DNA from: Echria macrotheca
Lineage: Eukaryota; Ascomycota; Sordariomycetes; Sordariales; Schizotheciaceae
Direction: 5' to 3'
Assembly: GCA_030411725.1 (NCBI GenBank)
Contig: MU839831.1
Coordinates: 1,364,001-1,428,000 of the forward strand
DNA: 64,000 nt
In this document: piece by piece, positions 20,838 to 31,386 of the stretch
How the letters are laid out: every line of letters starts with the position of its first letter
Numbering within the stretch: position 1 is the first letter of the stretch
The notes under the pieces: model-generated
What the model saw: only the letters and a program-made list of their open reading frames with translations
Database searches by the model: none
Told to the model about the DNA's origin: nothing
Translations under genes and position numbers: made by a program

Positions 20838-22115
20838 ATGCGTGTCGCCAATCTGGTCCTGGCTGCACTCCAGGCGGCCTCGCTGACCTCAGCAGTTCCC
20901 ACCCCCGATGCCATCCCGGCCGACTTGGAGGATGCACTCAGCCAGCTCGAATCGCTCGGTACGGCGACCTACCAGCAGGTCGAGGACACGCTCGCGGCAG
21001 AGGCCAAGAAGCGCACCCTCACCGGGAGCTGCACGCTGAGCAAGCTCCGGGTCCGAAGGGAGTGGAGCACGCTCAGCGGAAACGAGCGCAAGGACTACAT
21101 CCGCGCCGTCAAGTGTCTGATGTCCAAGCCGGCCAGGACGCCGACGTCCCTGGTGCCCGGGGTCCGGAACCGGTTTGACGACTTCGTGGCCACCCACATC
21201 AACCAGACCATGAGTATTCACTGGACTGGCAATTTTCTGTCGTGGCACCGGTATTACACCTGGCTGTACGAGAAGGCCTTGCAGGATGAGTGCGGATATA
21301 AGGGCACTCAGCCGGTACGTGTCTCATATTCGGTCCACTGTTCTTGTTGGAATCTGACTTGGATGCAGTACTGGAATTGGGGCCTGACGGCTCTCCTGGG
21401 AATGGAGAATTCGCCCCATTTCGACGGCAGCGAGACATCCATGTCCGGAAACGGCGCCGTGATTCCGAACCAGCCGGATCTTATTCTCGGCGTCAGCGCC
21501 GGTCTCCCGGCCATTTACCTGCCTGCCGGCACCGGAGGTGGCTGTGTCACCTCAGGTCCGTTCAAGAATATGTCCGTCAACCTGGGCCCGGTCAGTCTGG
21601 ACACGCCCGGCGGCATCAACATCGCAAACCCGGCCGGGCCGTTTGCCTACAACCCTCGCTGCCTGAAGCGGGATCTAACAACGGCCATCAACCGCATGTT
21701 CGCCAACGCGACATCCATCCTGACTACCATCCTGGAGCCGCAGAACATCGACGCCTTCCAGACCAAGCTGCAGGGTCCCGTGTGGAACGGCGATATCGGC
21801 ATCCACGGAGGCGGACATTTTGCTCTTGGTGGCGATCCTGGCCGTGACTTTTTTGTATCGCCTGGTGATCCGGCCTTCTATCTTCATCATGCCATGATTG
21901 ATCGCGTCTGGTGGATTTGGCAGCTTTTGGACCCCAACACGCGCGCCAAGGGCTCGTCGGCGGTGGCTGGCACGAGGACGTTTCTTAACGACCCGCCGAG
22001 TCCCAACACCTCGATTGAAGACTTTGTCGATGCTGGGTTTGCTGCCGGCACGCCCCGCAAGATCAAGGATCTTCTGAGCACCACCGGTGGGCCTTTCTGC
22101 TACGTCTATCTCTGA
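20838..22115 (+). CDS. Secreted short-form tyrosinase (type 3 copper)
   Basis: Hydroxylates or oxidises monophenols and diphenols to quinones. 407 residues from ATG 20838 (CACCATG context); residues 1-19 are a signal peptide. CuA ligands are His120, His128 and His137 (ATHINQTMSIHWTGNFLSWH); CuB ligands are His305, His309 and His332 (GIHGGGH, FYLHHAMIDRVWW). A 54-base intron (21315-21368, GTACGT...ATGCAG) is in frame and stop-free. Removing it restores GTQPYWNWG, the conserved loop after CuA, so the 18 extra codons are intronic. The protein stops soon after the core at GPFCYVYL, without the long C-terminal domain that masks mushroom-type tyrosinases; this fits the short extracellular fungal type. 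Confidence 0.92.
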   Translation: MRVANLVLAALQAASLTSAVPTPDAIPADLEDALSQLESLGTATYQQVEDTLAAEAKKRTLTGSCTLSKLRVRREWSTLSGNERKDYIRAVKCLMSKPARTPTSLVPGVRNRFDDFVATHINQTMSIHWTGNFLSWHRYYTWLYEKALQDECGYKGTQPVRVSYSVHCSCWNLTWMQYWNWGLTALLGMENSPHFDGSETSMSGNGAVIPNQPDLILGVSAGLPAIYLPAGTGGGCVTSGPFKNMSVNLGPVSLDTPGGINIANPAGPFAYNPRCLKRDLTTAINRMFANATSILTTILEPQNIDAFQTKLQGPVWNGDIGIHGGGHFALGGDPGRDFFVSPGDPAFYLHHAMIDRVWWIWQLLDPNTRAKGSSAVAGTRTFLNDPPSPNTSIEDFVDAGFAAGTPRKIKDLLSTTGGPFCYVYL

Positions 22116-24475
22116 TGCACTATTCGGGTGTGGCATATTGTCCCTTTCTGGGTTAGGTGTCTTGAGCTATTTTAGTCCTGTAATAAAATAAAATGTTTTC
22201 AATTCAGCGCCAGCAACAGATAACAAGGGACTCCCGTAGCAAGTCAGATACGCTTATTACAGGCGTTTTAGATCGCTGACGGCTCCAGGGAACAGCTTCC
22301 CAAAAACCTTACCCAAAACCGTCATCCAAAAACATTCCCAAAAACCTTCCCGAAACCTGCCCCCCAAAAGCTTCCCAAAAACCGGCCCCAAAACTGCACC
22401 TAAAATTGCACCCAAAACTGTCTTATTAGTAGCCATCAGCAACCCAAAACGCCCATCAACGTATCTAGTTGGCCACGGCTGTCTGTATGCAAAAGTCCCG
22501 AGAAACGAAGTGCATTGTTGATCAAATTCCAAGTCTTGGCCCGCAGGCCTGTTCCATCATGTCTCCGGCGTCTAACTTGTTCACTCCTGGCTGCACTATG
22601 CCTCCCCGGTTTGGATATTGTCGTTGCGACTATCCTTGAATTCTGCAATGTCGGCGGATCTGGGGAACGCCCATGACCTCTAGACAACTCTGTCGCACAA
22701 TGAACTGTGGCCGACTCTCCCGGTAAGGCATATGAAAGAGGCTTTTTGGTGACGAATCCACGTTCACGTTACATTAATCACCCCTGAGGCGCCGTCAACA
22801 CTACCCTTTGAAAAGCCAGAGAAAAGTGCCTGGCTTACCTGCCTGATAAAAGCTACGGCCATTTTTGCAGTTGGTCATCGTGACTTGCACTTCACGACAA
22901 GTCGAACCGAAGTCTCGGCCTCAATCTGATTGGCGCGCATCACAGAAGCATTCTTCACGTGGGCATCGCGTTAAAAGCACACAGCCCCTCGCGATGTAAC
23001 GGTCGCACAGGTAGTTGCCAAGACGCTCCCGGGTCCCCGGTGCCCGGGGACCTCACCCAGCCCCGAAATTTGATAGTGTTGGCGCGTCTGCATCTTGGCG
23101 CCGATAGTTGGGTTGAGTACATGTACGTTGAATAATAAGATGTCTTGGCCTGGGGTAGCTGATTTTAAGCATCGGATCAAGGAGGTGGGGAGGAGGGACC
23201 CCTGCTTTGGAGCCCCTTTTTTCTGGGAACTCTTGACCACCGTGAACTTACGGAACTGTCAGTTGTTTGGGTACCGGAAAAGGGGTCACAGACACATGTC
23301 AAGAGAAAGAAATATACGAGTTAGGGGAATCTATAGGTAGACTACGGTAGTGCGGTAACGGGGCGTCATGGCCGTAACGTCAGCATTCGACAGCAAGAAA
23401 ACCTGTTCCCTATCGAGGATCTAGCTGCTTTAAATGAATATACGACGCAATAGAAATATGGTTGTAGGCGTGTGTGATCGAACTTGGTGAAAAGCAACCA
23501 ACTCCAAGCTCAAAGTGGGTCTCGCAACAGGTGTGCACTATGGACGTTTGACTTCACACTTGACAAAATCTCTCTCAAGCCGCGGGACAGGACAAGGTCA
23601 GGAACATTAAATAAATAAATCACTGAGATCAAGTCAGTAGTGGAAATCTGAAGCAGCTTGCCAAATACGAGGATGGTTAAAAGGCAGAAGTCATTGCAAC
23701 TTATTATGCAACTTAGAAATGTCTAACGGGCACATCATTTCAACCACATGTGAAGGAAAAATGGCAACTCATGGGAGAAAAGCCCCATAAAGATTTATCG
23801 GTGCAACAACTGCGAGTAAACAATAATGGAGTGACGATGAGGGACAAGATTCTGGACATCTCTGATTGGTTGCCATCACCTTATTATCGCGTTGTGGTAT
23901 TTCGACGAATATCCGCCCGGGAATACACCCACCCGGACGGCCGATCCGTCCAAACGGGCAGGTCTTGGAGAAAAAAGAACTGGTCCCGGCTGATTGGTAC
24001 GGAGCAGTACCGAAATCGGGTGCCTGGGTCGGTTCCGTTATTTCAGGCATCAGCGCAACCCAAACCGAAACCGATCATCGTTGTCGATAAGGCAACCGCA
24101 TTGTTTACATCCGCAATACACCATAGGCCATACCCCTACATTACACCTTCCCATCCATCTCGATATCCGAGGCAAAAAAAAATTGGCCTAGCTTTCCAGG
24201 CAACCAGTTCAAAATATCTGAACTTCGCTCATTTGCTAGACTTTACGTCGAGAATTTGAACAGGAGGGCAAGCTATTGTTGCCTGGCCGCCCTATTGTTT
24301 TGTTGCATCCGGGACGAGAATATGGGATAGGCAGCATTATTTCGTCCAGACATATGAAGTTGGGGTCCGAATTCTATACCACAGTTGGATTTACGAACGA
24401 AATACCGTATCATTCTTGATTCGTAAACACACAGCCCAAAACATCCAGCATTCTGTCCCTTTTGCAGCCGCAAAC
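22116..24475. other. Long intergenic region, tyrosinase to kinesin
   Basis: Contains a repeat at 22285-22430, described separately. An ORF at 23750-24259 has no domain, and the stretch 23400-24450 is AT-rich with homopurine tracts. It holds the kinesin promoter at its right end. No gene supported. Confidence 0.5.
22285..22430. repeat. Degenerate short tandem repeat, CCCAAAA-type
   Basis: A run of about ten imperfect units of 12-18 bases, each with CCCAAAA or CCCAAAAC plus variable spacer. On the minus strand it reads as TTTTGGG-type units and can encode VFGKLLG-like repeats, but no complete gene is apparent. Confidence 0.5.
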
Positions 24476-26568
24476 ATGGAACAATTCCTTCTCGACAACG
24501 CAGCCCACTACAACAAGCTGGTCAAGGCCTTCAAATCAGCTCCTGCCGGCAACAAACCCGACGAGACGACTAGCCCAGAGATCGTTGTCAGCGCCAGAAT
24601 CCGGCCGCTCCTCGACGATGAAACTGAGCAGGGTTTTCCGCCGTGTATCTTTCCGCGCGGTGACAGCAACACCGTTGACCTGCACGAGCTCCGACAGCGG
24701 GTGCGCGGGTTGCCGACACTGAATGTGCGTTCACTTCTGTCCTGTGACACCCATCAATGACTCTAATAAGAGCAGTCCTACAACTACACCGTCGACAAGC
24801 TCTTCGGCCAAGACTCTACGACGGCTGAGATCTACGAGAGTCTTGTCCAACCGCTGGTCCCGTGGGCATGGGGAGGCGGCGTCGCTACCCTGTTCGCCTA
24901 TGGTCAAACCGGTTCCGGCAAGACTTTTACCGTCAGCGGCCTAGAGAAACATGTCGCCGATACGCTCATAGATGGATCTCTCGACGGCGAGAGGAAGATC
25001 CACGTCTGCATCATCGAGCTCGCCGGCCAGCTGGCATACGGTATGTCCTTGCACCCCTTTCTCCCTTCCCGCAGTATCTAACAGCACCGAAGACCTCCTC
25101 AACAACCGCAAGCAAATCTCCGTCCTCGAAGACTCGTTCGGCACATCCCAACTCGCCGGTGCGCTCGAACACGCAGTAACCGACAAACCCACCTTCCTCG
25201 AGCTCATCGAGCGCGCCGCGGCCCTCCGCCGGACCGTAGCCACCCAAAAGAACGACAGCTCGTCCCGCTCCCACGCGATCTGCCGCATCCGTCTCGAGAA
25301 CCCGGCCCTCCCCTCCGCCGATGACGGTCTGCTGTATCTCGTCGACCTAGCCGGGTCCGAGGCAGCACGCGACAGGTCCGCGCACGACACGGCGCGCATG
25401 AAGGAGTCGCGCGAGATCAACACCAGCTTGTCCGTCCTGAAGGACTGCATCCGCGGCCGAGCGATGGCCGATGCTGGCTCTCTCGCGCCTCAGGAGCCGA
25501 ACAAGAAGGGAAAGGCGTGCAAGCCGGCGCAATATGTCCCCTTCCGCCAGAGTACTCTTACAAAAACGCTCAAGCACGTGTTTGACCCGGCCAGCGCGAG
25601 GGCGTGCAAGACAGTCGTCGTCGCGTGCGTGAACCCGTGTCTAGCCGACGTGGGCGCGACCAAGAGCACGTTGCGGTACGCCGAGATGTTGAGGGTCATC
25701 GTACCGCGAGCCAAGACCGAGGAAATCCGGCCGGACGTGCCGGCGACGTGGGATAACGCGACTCTTCGGGCGTGGATAGATCAAAATGTTTGTTCTCCCC
25801 CTTTCCCTTGACTTCCCATCTATCTTCAACCTCCCTCAACCCCCCGAATACACTCGACCCTCCCTACCTAATAAACCATCTCTAAATCAATAATCTTAAC
25901 ACCCAAAAAAGTCAGGAAAACCCCCCCTCTCCTCGCAGCACCTCGCCCCAACCGAAACAGGCGCCCAACTCCTGCGCCTCCCAGTCCCCGAATTCCTCAC
26001 CCGCTGCCTCCGCTCGAGCGACGCAACAGAGGAACAAGCCCAAGCCTTCCACACCAAGCTCTGGAAGCTCCACGTGGATTCCCAACGCGCGACCGCCGCC
26101 ACCGCCCCGTCCACCACAAAATCCGCATTCACCCCGTCCTCCTCTACCGCCGCCGCAGACCCCGAGATGTCCCGCCTCGAGCGCCTCGCCAGCTCCGCCG
26201 ACCCGGAGCCGGACTCCTCCGCCATCCCCTTCCGCGACCGCATCCGGCCGGGCATGGTCATCGCCTATCGGCCGGATACCGTACCCTTCCAGGGCGCCCA
26301 GTTCGGCGCGCGGAATTATGCCATGGTGATGGCGCCCGCGGTTAGCCTGGGGGATCGCGTGTGTGATATCCGCGGGAACAGGGTGAATACCCAGCAGACC
26401 TCGGACGACAAACCCAAGTATTTGTGCGCCATCTTCACTCCGGGGCTCATGACGGGGTCCTTTACGCTGCATGTCTGGCACCAGGTCGTCATCGGCGTGG
26501 ACGAGATGGAGGACGAGGCGCTGATGGAGTTTGACTATGCCACGCGGTATTTTTACTTGACCGTCTGA
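24476..26568 (+). CDS. Kinesin-13-like motor protein with C-terminal extension
   Basis: Microtubule motor; kinesin-13 members usually depolymerise microtubule ends. Exons 24476-24724, 24776-25040, 25093-25787 and 25912-26568 give 621 residues. Motor motifs: ARIRPL, P-loop GQTGSGKT (126-133), switch I NDSSSRSHA (225-233), switch II LVDLAGSE (254-261), and VPFRQSTLTKTLKHVF. The kinesin-13 hallmark DLLNNRKQISVLED (172-185) spans the second intron; only the acceptor at 25092 gives Tyr-Asp-Leu-Leu-Asn. The acceptor 25911 opens the last exon with SGKPPLSSQHLAPTETG; a second acceptor at 25938 is also in phase. The last 115 or so residues (RDRIRPGMVIAYRPDTVPFQ...RYFYLTV) form a compact conserved-looking domain I cannot name. 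The motor sits near the N-terminus, unlike animal kinesin-13. Confidence 0.85.
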
Positions 26569-26602
26569 GTTTATATATAGCGAGTAGTTTACACGTATCC
26601 AC

Positions 26603-29475
26603 CTAGAAAACAGTCATCTCTCGCCTGCCACCGGCTACACCCTTCACGCGCGAGCCAATCTCCAGCGGATTTCCCTCGTGTATGACGAAATGGCCCTCCG
26701 CGGCACCAGGCTGCTTAACTCCCAGAAGCTTGTAAATATTCCCGCTGACCAGACCGAGCGCTTGCTTCTCGCTCAGCCGGCCGCCGCCATTCTTATACAC
26801 GATGCCGGCCTGCAAACCCAGGTCATAAACTTCAAAGTCCTGGTTAACTCCGACCGCGACCGGGACTCCTGCATCCAAAAGCCTGTCGATGGCTGTGCCG
26901 TTAGTGAGCGGCGCGCCAGTGAGTGCTCTGCGCTGATCCCATGTCGTAGCATACGAAAAAAGCGGTGACAGGATGACGCCCACGCCCGCATCTGCCAGTT
27001 GGTCAGCCACGAGCCAGGACTCAGCCCCGCCGAGGATCACAAGTCGGAGCGTGGAATTCGTAACGGCTTCGACAGTAGCCTTGACCTTGACAGCCGAGGA
27101 AATCGAGTCGGCGCTTTGAGCGGTGATGACCAATGGAAGACTCCCGTTCACTACTTTGGCGAGGAAGGCGGCTTCACAGTATGCGTCTGCCGGAGACTCC
27201 TCAAGCGCCGCGGCTTCCAGAAGCTTGCGACGCAAAGCACCAACAGCCACGGATATACTCGTAGTATCCCCTGTCTTAGCGGCTTGGTCGAGCGTGTAAT
27301 GGACGGCGACGTCGCTCGCAAACACGGCGCCCTTTTCCAGGGCGGATGTGGCGCCGGTGAGGAACCCGGCACTGGTTCCATAATGTGTGCCGGCCCCCCT
27401 GAACTTGGGCGCCGAGATGGCCTTGGTCACACCGTACTTGTATGCCGTATGAAGCTTGGTGTCATCAAGCCGCAAACCGTCCTCGGCCCGGCTGAAAATT
27501 TTAGCATTATCGCCATTGTCGGTCTCCTTTTCGGCATCGATGGCATTGAGTCCGACTGTTGAGCCAAACGCCGTCAGAGAGTCGGTCAGATAGCCGTTTT
27601 CTAACTTAATGATCGTCGTGTCAGATCTCGAAGCCACATCCCGCTCACGAACACAGGCACCAATGCAAGCGATCTTGCCCTTCGAAAAGACAACGGTGTG
27701 AGTTTGCCGGTTTGATTCGACCCCAGGAAGAAGAACATGGGAGACGCCAGTGAAAATCACTTCGTCGAGCAATTCTGGCTTCTCGACGATGTTGGCCAGT
27801 TTCTCGTCCGGTACCATGACTTTGGCGTCGGGTTTATGGAGCTCAACTGGATCCTCAAACTGCGCGGTCCCGTCGATCCAGACCTGAACGGGGGTAGCTC
27901 CGACGCTCAGAGGGTCGCTGTCCCAAACGACAATATCGGCGTCGAATCCCGCTTTCACCTTGCCCAGTCTCTTCCCAAAACCGAGCCGGTATGCCGGCGC
28001 CGTCGTCACTGAAGCCAAAGCGACATGATACGGCAGACCGTGCCTGTATGCTTTTGCGGCCTCAAACACGACATGTTGGGCATTGAGAACCGGGTTATCG
28101 CTCACGTAGATGGGCGTCAATCCGTTGTCCCAAAGATACTTGCCGGCATGTTCAGATGCAAAGAATGCTTCCGCTTTGTACCACATGCTCTCCGAGAAGA
28201 GTGCGGAGGCGGGCGGCTCTCCTCCGTATGCACGTTTGAGAACCTGCTGGCAATCAGTACGGGCATTCACCGGCGCATTCCACTTACATCGGGAACCATA
28301 TACGTTTGGTGGGCATGGTGGAAGGCCCTCAGCTTGAACTTGAACTCGTTGGTGTGCTCGATAAAAGCTTCGAGATCGGGAATGGTGTAACAGTGCGTGT
28401 TGAGCCGGACCTGGTCCCGGAGGAGGGCGCCCAGTGAGTTCCACCGAATCTCTTGCCGCAGGTAGCGCTTGACGTTCTGCAGGCCGGCTGCAGCGGCCTC
28501 GCACCAGTCATCTTGTTCCCGAACGTACTGTGTAGCTTGTTCAAAAGCGTGGCGGAACTCCCAGCTCTCTCCCATGCGGCTGGTGGGACCGTGCTCGCCG
28601 CTCTTCCCATAAACTCGCTTCGGGTTCTCACCGCACGCCATCTTCATGAAACGCCAGTTCCGTTCTGGATCGGCCAACATGTCGTTGATGCTCGTCTCGT
28701 TGCGCCCGTCCGATTTACCTGTGGCATGCTTGATGACGAAGGCCTCACCGCCCATGTTGTTGGCGGAACCAGGAAGGATCAGAGATGTGGTGACACCTCC
28801 TGACTTGATGACCTCGATCTGGTGGTCGTAGGGGTGGAAGCCATCGATGGACCGTACATAGGGGGTGATGTCGGATGACACCTCGTTGCTGTCTTCGTAT
28901 CCCCTCAGTTCTGGAAGTGGGCCAACACCAGCATGGCTGTGCATGTCAATGATGCCAGCCGTGAGAGGCCGGCCTTGGGCATTGAAGACAATGGTGTCGG
29001 CAGCGATGCGAGACTCGGCAATCGACGACCCCACCTCCTTGATGAGGCCATATTCGAGATAGACATCGGCGTTGATCCAGTCATACCCCTTGCCCTTCCG
29101 AGCATCCTCAGCAGAAGTGCCCTCGGCAGGTTCTCCAACCCAGATGGTGGCGTTTTTGATGAGTGTCGGTGAATGTCCATCAAGATAGCGCGCATTGCGT
29201 TCCCGGCCTGCGCCAATTGGGTCTTCTGCGGGCTTGCGCAGCTTGGCGCAGGTCGCAAGATTCTCTTGCAGCTGTTTGAGTGAGAGTCCATGAGCGTTGA
29301 GCTCCTGGCTCGGAGGAGATGGCGATGAGATCTGCCGCCACTGGGCAAAGGCGATGAAGGCGATGCACGTAATGACAACCAAGCGCAGGGCTCGTCCTCT
29401 GCGGATTCTGCTCCGCCCCCAGGGCGGTGGTGCGTCGACCGCGGTATACGCGGGGGGGCTGCCTTTGACATCCAT
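26603..29475 (-). CDS. Membrane-anchored amidohydrolase (imidazolonepropionase-like, often labelled CE9)
   Basis: Metal-dependent hydrolase fold; substrate unknown. Exons 28288-29475 and 26603-28243 (intron 28244-28287, GTAAGT...CAG) give 942 residues. A second AG three bases earlier (28247) would add one Gln. The N-terminus is a type II anchor: basic RSRIRRGRALR, then about 17 hydrophobic residues (30-46). Metal motif IIDMHSHAGVG carries HxH at 179-181; later LNTHCYTIPDLEAFI, FHHAHQTYMVPD and GFDADIVVWDSDPL match the barrel and the return strand of the beta-sandwich. There is a second, partial amidohydrolase half (FGSTVGLNAIDAE onward, TSAGFLTGATSALEKGAVF), as in fungal double-length members. 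ATG 29475 is the first true ATG in frame. The stop is only 34 bases from that of the convergent kinesin gene. Confidence 0.85.
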
Positions 29476-31386
29476 CTTGATGACACCCAAGGCTTGTGTG
29501 TTGTTTTGAGGAGAATTCGGATAGCCCAGAAGAAACAGAAGGAACGAGTCGATGGAGTCGATGATCGATCAACTGTTTGGGACCATCCTTCAGCCAATCA
29601 ACTATGCCGTCGCGATTGCAAGGTGGGATGGGCAACGCGCAACCCCGCTTCGTATCTATCTCGCACTAACAGAACGGCATGTGGAGTGTGTGGAGAGCCG
29701 ATAATCCGCGATGGCAGCATCACCTTCCCACCCAGGAAATTATCTCGAACGGCACCGAAACGCTAATCATGACGAATTCAGAAGAGTCTTTTAGGCATCG
29801 ATAAACTTGTTTTTAGCTGCAGAGAGGATGCGGCAATGTCGCTGTGAGGCGTTGACATTGTCGCTGAGTGTGTTGAGGCTTGACCAGCTTTTGGATGTGG
29901 CTGGACCAGAAGGAGTTCCCTGGCCCGACCATGCCATTCACGACCAGGATGATGGTTGTGTGTCACGTGCGACGTGGTCGAAGTTTTTCATGCAATGCAT
30001 CCTCAGCCGGAGCGAAAAAAGGCCGACTGAACCTCGTCGGAACCCCTGCTAACCACGCACACAACATTGAACACCAAACAAGGGAAAGTCTTCGCGCAGC
30101 TGTCCTCGAGAGTCGAGATTTAAAAGATTCGAGATCTTCCATCACAACACCTGCGGCTTCCTCAACGTGGGGATCTTCCATTGACATGCCGGTGATGGGC
30201 GCCGTCACTCCCCGATGTGATAGGGCAACAAATGGGCGCACGCGCAGTCGCGGCCAGCTCCGCAACAATCACCGCCGATCTTCTTCAACCCTGCGCGCTT
30301 CCTTGACGAACCCACGGAACATGCATCTCTGATGATCGACATCGCGGTTATATATTTTGCTAATGGGTAAAATCTGCCCCATTTTGCTAGTGTACTATCT
30401 TTGCTATCTATCCGCGACTTCGGAGTCGTTGACACTTCTCGTCAGCAGAATCTTCAACTCTCCCCCACACCAGTCGGTTTGGGTTAGCTGCCGTGGGATG
30501 GCCCGCTGCGCGGAAATTTAGGCCGGCTCTGAAACACCGGACAGCACGCCAGCGATACGCCACAGAGCGGCTGAGGACCGGCAACTGCTCGCGGTACGCG
30601 CTGTTCTGCTCGCTGGAGAGCCGTTGCCAGCTGTGCCGGACAGCGGCAGCTCGAGAGAGCAGCAACCAAAAGAGTGCCGCCGGGTGATGCGACCCTAGGC
30701 CGGGGGACAGCGCTTTGACGGCGTGCGACCGGGGAGTTACCAAGAAACGTCGAGTCCGAAGACGGGCCGCTAGCACTGCTTCGGGAATGGCGCCAGGAAC
30801 CGAACAGCAACGACTGTCGATCGTTTCCCGAAACAAGCTTCCCAACGGCTGGCGGTTCGTGGGCTGTTGGCGCCCCCAACTGTCGCCCAGCTGTCACGGC
30901 CTGCTCGACCAGGATGCTGCAGCTGCTTTTCTTTTGCACCATGGGTTCGAAATTGGTCCAGAGTGACATTCTGCGCAGGCAGTCAGCACGCGACAAGCCA
31001 CAAAGCACACAACATGGGACACAATCCATCGAGCCGGGTTGCATGCCGTCGTGAAAGGGGCAAGCGATCAGCATGCTGGCTGGTCTGCCTCCCCTCGCCT
31101 CCCCCGTCCTCGACTTGTTGCTGTTTTCCTTCTCCCTGCTCGACTTTGCGATCTTCCTCTGCTTTCCCTCTCTTTGGTTCTGCATCTTACGCTCTCTTGA
31201 CGAAGGAAAAGAAACTGTTGGTCATCGAACTTGCTCCCTGGAGCTTCTCGGTACTTGGACGCCCCATCTCTCGGTTCCGCTCACCTGGTACACTCGCTCG
31301 GTTGGCCATGTCGTCGTAGCGGCTCGCGCTCTCTTCAATTATCTAGGTATCATCTAGAACGGTTCCTGTCACGACCGCCATGAAAG
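29476..31386. other. Divergent intergenic region
   Basis: Two promoters (amidohydrolase and the Ser/Gly-rich protein). A 233-codon minus-strand ORF at 30484-31185 is Ser/Arg-rich without a domain and is not counted. From about 31080 the plus strand is strongly pyrimidine-rich, likely leader sequence of the next gene. Confidence 0.45.

Noticed and set aside
21315..21368. In-frame readthrough of 18 codons in the tyrosinase
   Set aside because: Bounded by GTACGT and ATGCAG; removal restores the conserved PYWNW loop, so it is an intron.
23750..24259. 169-codon ORF upstream of the kinesin gene
   Set aside because: Sits in AT-rich promoter-like sequence, with no recognisable content.
30484..31185. 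233-codon minus-strand ORF
   Set aside because: Ser/Arg/Cys-rich composition without motifs; overlaps the leader of the next gene.
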